A program made the translations under genes and the position numbers. A model generated the notes under the pieces. That model did not search any database, was not told the origin of the DNA, and worked only from the letters and a program-made list of their open reading frames with translations. From Deltaproteobacteria bacterium (lineage in GTDB: Bacteria > Myxococcota > UBA727 > VGSZ01), in assembly GCA_020850995.1 (NCBI GenBank), contig JADZDP010000002.1, forward strand, positions 1 to 50,261: 50,261 nt of DNA. Reading direction: 5' to 3'. Positions 33,704-41,554 of the stretch are shown here, one piece after another (the first letter of the stretch is position 1; each line of letters opens with the position of its first letter).

Positions 33704-35340
33704 CAGGGCCCTCCGCCCGGGCAGCGTACGGAGATCTCGACGCGACGGTTGAAGCGCTGCTGATCCACGGGCGCCGTCGCGGGCACGATGGGCTCGCGCT
33801 CGCCGCGCCCCTCGGCCACCAGCGTGTTCTTGCCGACGCCACCGTAGTCGGCGACGAAGGCCGCGACGGTCTCGGCGCGCCGCTGGCTCAGCTCCTCGTT
33901 GTGCGCGCTCTCGCCCTGAGGATCGGCGTGCCCTGCCACCAGGAGGATGCGTCCTTGCTCCGGGCTTCCTTTGAGGAGGCGAGCGAGGCGCCGCAACAGC
34001 GGAACCGACTCGGGCCGCAAGGTGTGCTGGTCGACGTCGAAGAGGAGGTCGCCCGAGAGGTAGAGGGGGCGACCGCACTTGGCGAAGAACGCGGCGGGAT
34101 CGTCGAGCGCCTCGTCGACGCTATAGCGGCGTGGTCCCCCGCTGCCCGCGCCTGCGTCACCGGCGCCCGCGTCGCCCGCGCCTGCGCCTGCACCTGCGCC
34201 TGCGCCTGCGCCTGCACCTGCGCCTGCACCTGCACCTGCACCTGCGCCTGCGCCTGCGCCTCCACCTGCGCCTGCGCCTCCACCTGCGCCTGCGCCTCCA
34301 CCTGCACCTGCACCTCCACCTGCACCTGCACCTGCGCCTGCGCCTGCGCCTCCACCTGCGCCTGCGCCAGCACCTGCGCCTGCGCCTCCACCTGCGCCTG
34401 CGCCTCCACCTGCGGCTGCGGCTGCGCCTGCGCCTGCACCTGCGCCTGCACCTGCGCCTGCACCTGCGCCTCCACCTGCGCCTCCACCTGCGCCTCCACC
34501 TGCGCCTCCACCTGCGCCTCCACCTGCGCCTGCGCCTGCACCTGCGTCTGCGCCTGCACCTGCGTCTGCGCCTGCACCTGCGCCTCCACCTGCGCCTGCG
34601 CCTGCGCCTCCACCTGCGCCTGCGCCTGCGCCTGCGCCTGCGCCTGCGCCTGCGCCTGCGCCTCCGCCTACGCTTTGCGCCTGGCCGCCGGTGCCGCGCG
34701 TCGCGTCGGCCACCAATTCAGCGTCGGCGTCGTGTCCGAAGCGCTCTACGATTCTCCAGCGCACGTCGTCGACGCCGGTGAAGATGCGCTGGCGCACCGG
34801 AGCCACCACGGGTTCGAGTGGCGCGCAGCGCGCGAACAGGAGGAACAAGAGCAGCAAGAGCAGGAGCGCCAACAGCAACCACAGCCAGCGCCACCACGAC
34901 CACGGCTCCGGCCCCACGCGGCCGTAGAGCACCCCGCGCACTACGCCGCGGGACGACGCCAGCTCGTCGAGCAAAGGCTCGGCCACCCAGTCGCACAAGA
35001 ACACGTCGCGCAAGACCAGGCGGTGCACCTCAGGCAGCAGCGACGCCGCTGGTGCGCCGGCGGGAGCCGGGTCGCGCGGCACCTCGGCGTCGAGCTCGGC
35101 GATCACCTCGAGGCGCGCCTGCGAGAGCGGCGGACGATCGCCCGCCGTGAAGCGCGGTGCGCGCGCACGCCGCAGGCCGCGCACGCGTCCGGGCAGCAGC
35201 GTGAGGTCGTGGACGCGCGCGTCGTCGATGAGGGCGGCCGGTCGCACCTTCTGCAACAGCGCCTCGTAGTGGCCCTCGAAGCTGCCCGCGACCCAGCCGC
35301 CCTTGGGCAGGAGCGCTCGTGGTGGTGCCGTCGAAGCCAT
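33703..35340 (-). CDS. Single-pass OmpA/MotB-like peptidoglycan-binding protein with giant Gly-Ala spacer
   Basis: A protein of 545 residues. Residues 1-148 are a cytoplasmic-looking domain, 149-170 a Leu-rich membrane helix, about 225-400 an almost pure Gly-Ala/Gly-Gly repeat, and about 402-545 an OmpA-like domain ([46 protein letters not shown]) that binds peptidoglycan. Topology suggests an inner-membrane protein reaching the cell wall with the repeat as a flexible arm. It is first in the operon. No clear ribosome site precedes the ATG; instead a 7-bp stem hairpin abuts it (35341-35366). Confidence 0.9.
   Translation of the reverse strand: MASTAPPRALLPKGGWVAGSFEGHYEALLQKVRPAALIDDARVHDLTLLPGRVRGLRRARAPRFTAGDRPPLSQARLEVIAELDAEVPRDPAPAGAPAASLLPEVHRLVLRDVFLCDWVAEPLLDELASSRGVVRGVLYGRVGPEPWSWWRWLWLLLALLLLLLLFLLFARCAPLEPVVAPVRQRIFTGVDDVRWRIVERFGHDADAELVADATRGTGGQAQSVGGGAGAGAGAGAGAGAGAGGGAGAGAGGGAGAGADAGAGADAGAGAGAGGGAGGGAGGGAGGGAGGGAGAGAGAGAGAGAGAAAAAGGGAGAGGGAGAGAGAGAGGGAGAGAGAGAGGGAGAGGGAGAGGGAGAGGGAGAGAGAGAGAGAGAGAGAGAGAGAGAGDAGAGDAGAGSGGPRRYSVDEALDDPAAFFAKCGRPLYLSGDLLFDVDQHTLRPESVPLLRRLARLLKGSPEQGRILLVAGHADPQGESAHNEELSQRRAETVAAFVADYGGVGKNTLVAEGRGEREPIVPATAPVDQQRFNRRVEISVRCPGGGP
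34141..34668 (-). repeat. Degenerate hexanucleotide tandem repeat (about 88 units) encoding Gly-Ala/Gly-Gly
   Basis: Roughly 530 bases made of three 6-base units on the coding strand: GGCGCA and GGTGCA (Gly-Ala) and GGTGGA (Gly-Gly), with a few variants at the ends (Gly-Asp-Ala near 34150-34185, Ala-Ala near 34420). Because the unit is a multiple of three, slippage changes spacer length but never the frame. All six frames are open through it, so long ORFs seen on other frames here are artefacts. Confidence 0.97.
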
Positions 35341-35426
35341 CGCGGACGAAGGCTACCGCGTCCGCGCGCTGCGTTCACCGTCCACGCATGGTCTCAGGCG
35401 AAGCCGGACGCACTCCTGCCGATTGC

Positions 35427-36281
35427 TCAGGAGGCGACGCGCACGCTGCCCTTGTGCGTGAACGGCAGCTTGAGGAAGCCCGACTTGAGCTCGGTGCCCA
35501 CCTCGTAGCTCAGGCGCCGCCCCGACGCGAGCTCGGCGAGCGACAGGCCCACCTCGACGAGACCGACGTCGAACTGGAAGGGCACGGCGCTGGTCTTCTT
35601 GGACTTGAGCGTGACGCCCTTGATCGACTTGTTCGACAGCACGTTGCGACCGTCGAGCTTGACGTCGAAGCCAAAGCCGTCGATGGGGATATCGAAGGCG
35701 TTGGTGTTCTCGACCTCGGCCACCACCTTGAAGGCGATGCCACCAACGCCGGCAGACAGGGGCGCGAAGCTTTTGATACCGAGCTTGGGGATGATGGGCA
35801 TGGGCATGTTGCCCTTGAAGGTGGCGGGCACGTCGATGCCGCCCTGCTTGCCAAAGAACTTGCCCACGGTCTGCAGCTCATACGCGATGGAGCGGTGCTC
35901 GATGAGCTTGAGCACCGCCGCCGTGGTGCGCCCGAGGTCGAAGTCGAGATCGAGCTCGGTGGCGGCCTTGCCGCGTGGCTTGAGCGTGATGCCCTTGGGC
36001 GCCCTGCCCTTCGAGATCTCTTGTCCGTCGAGGCGCAGCAAGTAGTCGAGCCCGTCGAGGCGGAAGCCGAAGGGGTTCGGGTTGATGAGATCGACGAGGA
36101 ACTTGGTGCTGATGGACGTCAGCGTCATCTTGGTGATGTCCATCTTCTTGATGCGGAGGTCGGGCGCCTTGATGAAGTTGCCGAGCAGGTCACACAGGGT
36201 GGCGCACCCGGTGGCGGGCACCACGGCGCCCGCAACGGCGGCGCCAGCGGCGATGCGGAGCAGGTCACGTCGACGCATCAT
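35427..36281 (-). CDS. Twin-arginine/lipoprotein LEA14-like protein with two WHy domains
   Basis: A protein of 284 residues from the ATG at 36281 (a start at 36293 adds four). The signal has RRR followed by DLLRIAAG and ends at GC (VVPATGC), so it may be Tat-exported and lipid-modified. Two water-stress/hypersensitivity (LEA_2) domains follow: residues about 45-130 (FLVDLINPNPFGFRLDGLDY) and about 175-280 (VENTNAFDIPIDGFGF). Such proteins are thought to buffer desiccation or bind membranes. It ends just before the OmpA operon promoter region and seems transcribed alone. Confidence 0.85.
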   Translation of the reverse strand: MMRRRDLLRIAAGAAVAGAVVPATGCATLCDLLGNFIKAPDLRIKKMDITKMTLTSISTKFLVDLINPNPFGFRLDGLDYLLRLDGQEISKGRAPKGITLKPRGKAATELDLDFDLGRTTAAVLKLIEHRSIAYELQTVGKFFGKQGGIDVPATFKGNMPMPIIPKLGIKSFAPLSAGVGGIAFKVVAEVENTNAFDIPIDGFGFDVKLDGRNVLSNKSIKGVTLKSKKTSAVPFQFDVGLVEVGLSLAELASGRRLSYEVGTELKSGFLKLPFTHKGSVRVAS

Positions 36282-36319
36282 GGTGTCCCTCATGGTCCCC
36301 TCGTTCTTCCGACGGCGGG

Positions 36320-36976
36320 TCACTGACCATAGCGCGCCTCGGGGTGCCCGGGGCCGAGCGAGCCCGGGCCCGGCACCGCCCCTGCCCTCGGCGGCGGCAG
36401 TGGGCGCTCGACGCCGCCGAGGCGGAGCGCCGCCCGCAGCATCGACATGCCGCCCGCGGTACCGATGGACTCCGGGTGGAACTGCACGGCCTCGATGCGC
36501 GCGGCCTGGTCGCGCACGGCCATGACCTGCCCGTGCGCATCGGTGGCGCTGACCTCGAAGCGGCGCGGCACGTCGGTGACCACCAGCGAGTGGTAGCGCA
36601 TGACCCACAGGGGAGAAGGCAGCCCCTCGAACACGCCGCGGCCGTCGTGGGTGATGGCGTCGCGCTTGCCGTGCACGGGCGCGCGCGCCCGCTGCACCCG
36701 CCCGCCCGCAGCGCGCACCAGCACTTGCAGCCCGAGGCACACGCCGAAGATTGGCAGCTCGCCGACAAGTCCGCCGACCAGCTCCACCAGCGCTGGCAGC
36801 TCCCCCGGCCCACGCGGCCCAGGCCCAATCACCACCACGCGCGGGCGCGCCTGCAGCAGGGCGGGTGCGGTGGTGGCGTCGGCGGGGGTCACCTCCACAC
36901 GCGCGCCGAGCTCCTGGAACCCCTGCGCGAGGTTCCAGGTGAACGAGTCACGGCTGTCGAGCAGTAAGACGTCCAT
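36320..36976 (-). CDS. Class I glutamine amidotransferase, TrpG/PabA type
   Basis: A protein of 218 residues. The catalytic triad is C80 (FGVCLGLQ), H167 and E169 (QFHPES). The start DVLLLDSRDSFTWNL resembles the 'DNYDSFTYNL' motif of anthranilate and aminodeoxychorismate synthase component II. It supplies ammonia from glutamine. No trpE or pabB is adjacent, so tryptophan and folate routes cannot be told apart. The C-terminus carries a Pro/Gly-rich tail of about 35 residues. The ATG at 36976 fits the family; an upstream start would add 22 residues. Confidence 0.88.
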   Translation of the reverse strand: MDVLLLDSRDSFTWNLAQGFQELGARVEVTPADATTAPALLQARPRVVVIGPGPRGPGELPALVELVGGLVGELPIFGVCLGLQVLVRAAGGRVQRARAPVHGKRDAITHDGRGVFEGLPSPLWVMRYHSLVVTDVPRRFEVSATDAHGQVMAVRDQAARIEAVQFHPESIGTAGGMSMLRAALRLGGVERPLPPPRAGAVPGPGSLGPGHPEARYGQ

Positions 36977-37076
36977 GCGCCCTTCGGACGGTGCCGGCGC
37001 CAGGTCATTCACCTGCGAAAGACCGGGTGTGCTCGGGGCCATGAGGCCGTGCTACCAAGGCGCCGGAGGTCGCACC

Positions 37077-37919
37077 ATGCCCATGAACCGCGCGCTGATC
37101 GGCAAGGAATACCGGGGCTTGGAGCCCGTGATGGTCAGCGCCGACGGAGCACGCGCGTACGCTGCGGCCACCAACGCCAAGCTGCCGGCCTATGAGGGGC
37201 CAAGCGCGTCGGCCCCGCCGATGTTCGGCGTGGCCTTCTCGGTCAAGGCGCTGTCGGCGCCGCTCTTCGACCCCGAGCTGCAGGTCGACATGATGCGCCT
37301 GGTGCACGGCGACCAGGACATGCGCTTCTTGGCGCCGGTGCGGCCAGGCGACGTCATCACCTCGACCTCGAAGGTGCTCGACATCGCCGACAAGACCACG
37401 GGCGAGCTCCTCACCGTGGCTGTCAGCTCCCTCAACCAGCGCGGCGAGCCCGTGCTCGAGGCCAAGAGCGGGCTGTTCGTGCGGGGCCCACGCAAGAAGG
37501 AGAGCCTGGAAGCGGAGAAGCGCGAGCGCGAAGCGGAGGAGGCAGCCTGGAGCGCCAAGGGCACCGCCTGGTCGGCGTCGCAGGTGGTCGATGCCGATCA
37601 GAGCCTGCGCTACGCCGAGGCCTCAGGCGATCACAACCCCATCCACAAGGACGAGGCCATGGCCAAGGCCGCAGGCCTGCCCGGCATCATCCTGCATGGC
37701 TTGTGTACGATGGCCTTCGTGCACAACGCGGCCGTGCGCCAGGTGGGGGGCGATCCGAACAAGGTCCGGCGTCTGGCCGTGCGCTTCAACCGACCGGTGA
37801 TGATGGGCGACACCCTGAGCATCGAGGCGCGCGGCGACCCCAAAGGGCCCTGGCTCGTACGCGTCACCAACCAAGCCGCCGTGCTGGTGCTCAAGAGCGG
37901 CGTCGTGGAGCTGGCCTGA
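37077..37919 (+). CDS. MaoC-like enoyl-CoA hydratase (double hot-dog)
   Basis: A protein of 280 residues. The N-terminal half is a MaoC_dehydrat_N/FAS1-type hot dog, and the C-terminal half is a catalytic MaoC domain with D185 and H190 in SGDHNPIH and the helix GIILHGLCTMAF. It should hydrate trans-2-enoyl-CoA to (R)-3-hydroxyacyl-CoA. A charged Glu/Lys helix (about 140-157) joins the halves. GGAGG at 37065-37069 sits 7 bases before the ATG. It diverges from the amidotransferase and overlaps the next gene's likely start. Confidence 0.9.
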   Translation: MPMNRALIGKEYRGLEPVMVSADGARAYAAATNAKLPAYEGPSASAPPMFGVAFSVKALSAPLFDPELQVDMMRLVHGDQDMRFLAPVRPGDVITSTSKVLDIADKTTGELLTVAVSSLNQRGEPVLEAKSGLFVRGPRKKESLEAEKREREAEEAAWSAKGTAWSASQVVDADQSLRYAEASGDHNPIHKDEAMAKAAGLPGIILHGLCTMAFVHNAAVRQVGGDPNKVRRLAVRFNRPVMMGDTLSIEARGDPKGPWLVRVTNQAAVLVLKSGVVELA

Positions 37920-38743
37920 CGCGGGCGACCATCGCCGGTGTGCTCATCCTCGGCTCCTGCTCGAGCGCCTCGTCGACGCCGATCGCGTTCGAGCACGTGG
38001 CCCCAGGCGTCGAGGCAGGCGCGTTCTCTGAGCGCGGCGATCCCGCGTTTGGCGGGCACGCGTTCATCGTGGACCTGTCACAGGTCGACCTCACGGTAGT
38101 GCACGACAGCGAGCGCAAACGCGTGTCGGAGCTCTCGGCGCGCTGGCCCCAGCACCTGGCGATCAACGCGAGCTTCTTCGACCCACGAGGCCACGCCATG
38201 GGCCGCGTGGTCGACGCCGGCCGTGTCCTCAACAAGGAACGGCAGGCTCGGTGGGGCGCGCTCGTCGTCGATCACGGGCACGCGCGCGTCGTGGCGGGCG
38301 ACACCCTGGCCGCGGACGCCCCAGGCGGCGAGCTGGTGGTGCAGGGCGTGCCGCGCCTCGTCGTCGACGGCGCGGTGCAGAAGCTCAAGCCTGCGGCGGC
38401 CGAGCGCACCGCCGTCTGCGCCGAGGGTTCCTCGCTCGTGCTGGTGGTGACCACCGCCCCGGCCGACGCCACCGGCTTCGCGCGCTTCCTCGCGCGCCCG
38501 CGCGCGCAAGGGGGCCTCGGCTGCACCCAGGCGCTCAACCTCGACGGTGGGCCCTCGACGCAGCTGAACGCGCGCCTCGGCGGCTACAAGCTCGGCATCG
38601 ACGGCGGCTGGGGAGTGCCCAACGCGCTCGTGGTCTTGCCGAAGAGCGCGAGCCACGAGCCGACGCCAGCGCCGCCGGCCGACGCGGGCGCAGGCGGCGC
38701 GAGCGACGCCGGCGCCGCGCCCGTCGGCGCTACTGCCCCTTGA
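37916..38743 (+). CDS. NAGPA-type phosphodiester glycosidase lipoprotein
   Basis: A protein of about 275 residues. The NAGPA/phosphodiester glycosidase signature is AINASFFDPRG and, near the end, LNLDGGPSTQL. In other bacteria such proteins cleave phosphodiester-linked sugars in the envelope. The start is unusual: a CTG at 37916, overlapping the MaoC stop (CTGA) with GGAG 5 bases upstream, gives a proper lipoprotein signal (LTRATIAGVLILGSC). The only other candidate, GTG at 37940, leaves six residues before the lipobox and has no ribosome site. It ends in an Ala/Gly-rich tail that overlaps the opposing gene. Confidence 0.85.
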   Translation: MTRATIAGVLILGSCSSASSTPIAFEHVAPGVEAGAFSERGDPAFGGHAFIVDLSQVDLTVVHDSERKRVSELSARWPQHLAINASFFDPRGHAMGRVVDAGRVLNKERQARWGALVVDHGHARVVAGDTLAADAPGGELVVQGVPRLVVDGAVQKLKPAAAERTAVCAEGSSLVLVVTTAPADATGFARFLARPRAQGGLGCTQALNLDGGPSTQLNARLGGYKLGIDGGWGVPNALVVLPKSASHEPTPAPPADAGAGGASDAGAAPVGATAP

Positions 38744-40775
38744 AGCTCGGGCGACGTGCGCCGAGCGACGAGAGCCCCTCGTACGCGTCTTTGGTGGCGA
38801 AGATGCGCTGCAGACCCTCGGTCTCGGCGCGCAGCCCTTCCTCCAGGGTCGCCGTGCCCGCGAGCTTGACGAGCGCGTCGGCGGCCTGGGCTGCCAGCGG
38901 TGCCTTGAAGCTCGCCTTCTTCACGCTCTTGGCGAGCGCGGCATCGTCGACGCTGGTGAGGCCCTTGAGCAGGTCGTAGAGCGAGGTCCAGGTGAAGGCG
39001 CGCCAGGCGCCCTCGAAGCCCTTGGGGGCGCTGGTGGGCGGCGCTCGCTCGGGGCGCGTCTCGCCGGAGAGCGCGCGGGCTTTGCAGCGTGCGTCGAGCT
39101 CGTTGGCGCCCACCACCTCGTCCACCAAGCCCATGGCGAGGGCGGTTTTGGCTTCCACCATCTCGCCGCTGAGCACCAGCCAGCGCGCCAGCGGCACGCC
39201 CACGCGGCGCGCGCTGCGCTGCGTACCGCCGAGACCTGGGTAGATGCCGATGCCAGTCTCGGGGAAGCCGAGCGCGCCCTTCTCACCGGCGACGATCCAG
39301 TCGCACGAAAGCGCCAGCTCGCTGCCGCCGCCGAGCGAGAGCCCGTGCAGCTTGCACACCACCGGCTTCTTGCACTGGTCGATGCGGCGAAAGAGCCTCT
39401 GCCCGTCGCTGGCGAAGCGCACGATGCGCGGCACGTCGCGCTTCTCGATCTGCTCGACGAAGAACTTGGTGTCGGCGCCGGCCACGAAGGCCTTGCCCTT
39501 GCCCTCGATGACGATGCCCTTGACGGCGCCGTCGGCCTCGAGCTTGGTGAAGGCGTGATCGAGCTGCGCCACCACCGCCTCGTTGAGCGCGTTCATGGCG
39601 TCGGGCCGGTTGAAGGTGATGGTGCCGACACCGTCGGCCACGCGGGTGTTCACCAAGCGAATGGCGAAGGGGACGTTGTTCTCGCCGTGTTCGGCCAGGA
39701 TGCCCGGCACCTTGAGATCAGGCCAGCGCGCCACCAGCTTCTTGACCGCGTCGAGCGCCGCGCGCGTGCCCTGTTGATTGGCGGCCTCGAAGGGGCCTTT
39801 GGGCCAGCGCAAGCCCACGCGCGCGCCGAGGTCACAGTCCTCGAGCGTGCACACCTTCTCGTCGAACACCAGCGTGCACGCGATCTGCCACACGCAGGCC
39901 CACAGGCGCTCGCCGATGGCCGCGAGCTTGCTCTCGTCGGGCGTGCCGGTGAGATCCCAGTTCTTCTTGGCGTCGACCATGGGGCGGATGAGATCGCAGG
40001 GCGCATAGAAGGCCGACAGCGCACGCCCGAGCGTCGTGGCCGCGTGCAGCGTAATGGGCACGCCGGTGACGTTCATGAGCTCGAAGGGCCCCATGCCCGC
40101 GCCAAAGGCCTGCTTGGCTGCCGCCTCGACGGTGGCGATGTTGGCGATACCGTCCTTGACGATGCGCATGCTCTCGTTCAGCCAGGGCACGAAGAAGCGG
40201 TTGACGATGAAGCCCGGCGCGTCGGCACACTCCACCGGCGTCTTGCCGGTCTGCACTTGCAGGTCCCACGCACGGTCGAAGGCCGCGCGCGCGGTGGCGG
40301 TGCCGGGAATGACCTCGACCAGGCGGTTCTTGGCCGGGTGATAGAAGTAGTGCAGGCCGACCACGCGCTCCTTGTGCGCGCAGGCCTCCGCCACGTCGTC
40401 GACGTAGAAGCTCGAGGTGTTGGTGGCGAGGATGGTGTCCTTGCCCAAGCGCGCATCGAGGTCGCGGAACAGGTCTTGCTTGACAGCCTTGTCCTCGAAC
40501 ACGGCCTCGACCACCAGGGCAGCGCCTTTGAGCGCATCGCGCTCGGTGGTGAAGCTCATGCGGCCGAGGATCTGGTCCTTCTGCTCCGGCGTGAAGATCT
40601 TGCGCGCGACGCCCTCGGCGAGGGTCTGCGTGACGCGCTCGCGCCCTCGCTCGACCGCGCCGGCGTCGAGGTCGAGCACGACCACCGTGAAGCCCTCGGT
40701 GGCATATTTCTGCGCGATGCCCGCGCCCATATTGCCCGCTCCCACCACCCCGATCGTCGTCGTGCCCGCGGCCAT
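38730..40775 (-). CDS. Bifunctional 3-hydroxyacyl-CoA dehydrogenase / enoyl-CoA hydratase, dehydrogenase first
   Basis: A protein of 681 residues. The N-terminal half (to about 390) is 3-hydroxyacyl-CoA dehydrogenase with the Rossmann motif VGAGNMGAG (11-19) and HYFYHPAKNRLVEVIPG; the C-terminal half (from about 415) is enoyl-CoA hydratase with GKAFVAGADTKF and LHGLSLGGGSELALSCD. This order is the reverse of E. coli FadB and like archaeal crotonyl-CoA hydratase/3-hydroxybutyryl-CoA dehydrogenases. Both reactions belong to beta-oxidation or its reverse. GGGAG precedes the ATG at 40775. Its end overlaps the NAGPA gene tail by 14 bases. Confidence 0.93.
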   Translation of the reverse strand: MAAGTTTIGVVGAGNMGAGIAQKYATEGFTVVVLDLDAGAVERGRERVTQTLAEGVARKIFTPEQKDQILGRMSFTTERDALKGAALVVEAVFEDKAVKQDLFRDLDARLGKDTILATNTSSFYVDDVAEACAHKERVVGLHYFYHPAKNRLVEVIPGTATARAAFDRAWDLQVQTGKTPVECADAPGFIVNRFFVPWLNESMRIVKDGIANIATVEAAAKQAFGAGMGPFELMNVTGVPITLHAATTLGRALSAFYAPCDLIRPMVDAKKNWDLTGTPDESKLAAIGERLWACVWQIACTLVFDEKVCTLEDCDLGARVGLRWPKGPFEAANQQGTRAALDAVKKLVARWPDLKVPGILAEHGENNVPFAIRLVNTRVADGVGTITFNRPDAMNALNEAVVAQLDHAFTKLEADGAVKGIVIEGKGKAFVAGADTKFFVEQIEKRDVPRIVRFASDGQRLFRRIDQCKKPVVCKLHGLSLGGGSELALSCDWIVAGEKGALGFPETGIGIYPGLGGTQRSARRVGVPLARWLVLSGEMVEAKTALAMGLVDEVVGANELDARCKARALSGETRPERAPPTSAPKGFEGAWRAFTWTSLYDLLKGLTSVDDAALAKSVKKASFKAPLAAQAADALVKLAGTATLEEGLRAETEGLQRIFATKDAYEGLSSLGARRPSFKGQ

Positions 40776-40824
40776 TGTGATCTCCCGTCGTGAAAGGCGT
40801 CGCGCCCGGATACACTCCGGCGCC

Positions 40825-41553
40825 ATGCCAGGGAAGCTCCCGCTTGCTGTCCTGCTGGCCTGTGCCGCGTGGGCTCCGAGCGCGCACGCCGCGCGCTTGC
40901 TCATCACGCCCGTGCCCGGCGAGACCCAGGGCGGCGTGGCCGAGCTGATGTCGCGCGCGGTGGAGAGCGCGGCCCTCGAGCAGCTCCCCGACCTGGTCGT
41001 GCTGACACCGGCTGCGCTCGAGCAGCAGCTCGAGCTCGGGCTCGCGCGCGCCTGCGCCGGCGACGGCGACGACGCTGCCTGCGTGGTCGAGTTCGCCGCC
41101 GCCCTCGACGCCGACTGGGTGCTGCGCCCGCGCCTGTCGGAGGCGCAGGGGTCGATGCACCTGACCCTCTCGCTGTTCGACGGCAAGCGAGCCGAGCTGG
41201 TGGCGCAGGCGACGCGTTCGGCCCGGGTGGGTGAGGTCGATCGCCTGCGCGAGCAGGTGCCGGGCCTGGTCGCCGACGTGGCACGCAAGGCCCGCATTCC
41301 CTTGGTGGCGCCGAGCGCGGGCCCCTCGGTGGCGGGCGTGGCGCTCGTGGGTGGCGGCGCGCTCGCGCTGGCGCTCGGGGCGCTCGGCGCCGGCGGCAGC
41401 CTGCTCGTCGAGGGGCAGTACCTCGGCGCCCACCTCGATCGCGCGCAAGCGCGCACTTGGGAGGGGGCGCGCATCCTCGCGTGGGGGGCGTCGGCGGCCA
41501 CCGTGATCGCGGGGGCGGCGGCGCTCAGCGCCGGCGTCCTCGTGTGGGAGTGA
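40825..41553 (+). CDS. Exported membrane-associated hypothetical protein
   Basis: A protein of 242 residues. A Sec signal peptide (cleavage after SAHA) is followed by a domain of about 140 residues (LLITPVPGETQGGVAELMSR; VEFAAALDADWVLRPRL) resembling the periplasmic domains of myxobacterial proteins with two C-terminal membrane helices (about 170-195 and 210-240 here). It diverges from the dehydrogenase/hydratase gene over 49 bases. The RCC1 lipoprotein begins 1 base after its stop. Function unknown. Confidence 0.8.
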   Translation: MPGKLPLAVLLACAAWAPSAHAARLLITPVPGETQGGVAELMSRAVESAALEQLPDLVVLTPAALEQQLELGLARACAGDGDDAACVVEFAAALDADWVLRPRLSEAQGSMHLTLSLFDGKRAELVAQATRSARVGEVDRLREQVPGLVADVARKARIPLVAPSAGPSVAGVALVGGGALALALGALGAGGSLLVEGQYLGAHLDRAQARTWEGARILAWGASAATVIAGAAALSAGVLVWE

Positions 41554-41554
41554 C

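Noticed and set aside
33888..34781. Long frames encoding Gln-Val/Ala-Gln or Cys-Ala-Cys-Thr repeats
   Set aside because: The 6-base repeat leaves all frames open; only the Gly-Ala frame continues into a real OmpA domain.
30088..35340. Zorya defence system in the OmpA/DUF4407 operon
   Set aside because: OmpA plus a membrane partner resembles ZorB/ZorA in outline, but there is no MotA/ExbB-type protein, no helicase (ZorD) and no ZorC or ZorE; kept only as an analogy.
36320..36976. Assigning trpG or pabA
   Set aside because: No trpE, pabB or other pathway gene is adjacent, and sequence alone does not separate the two.
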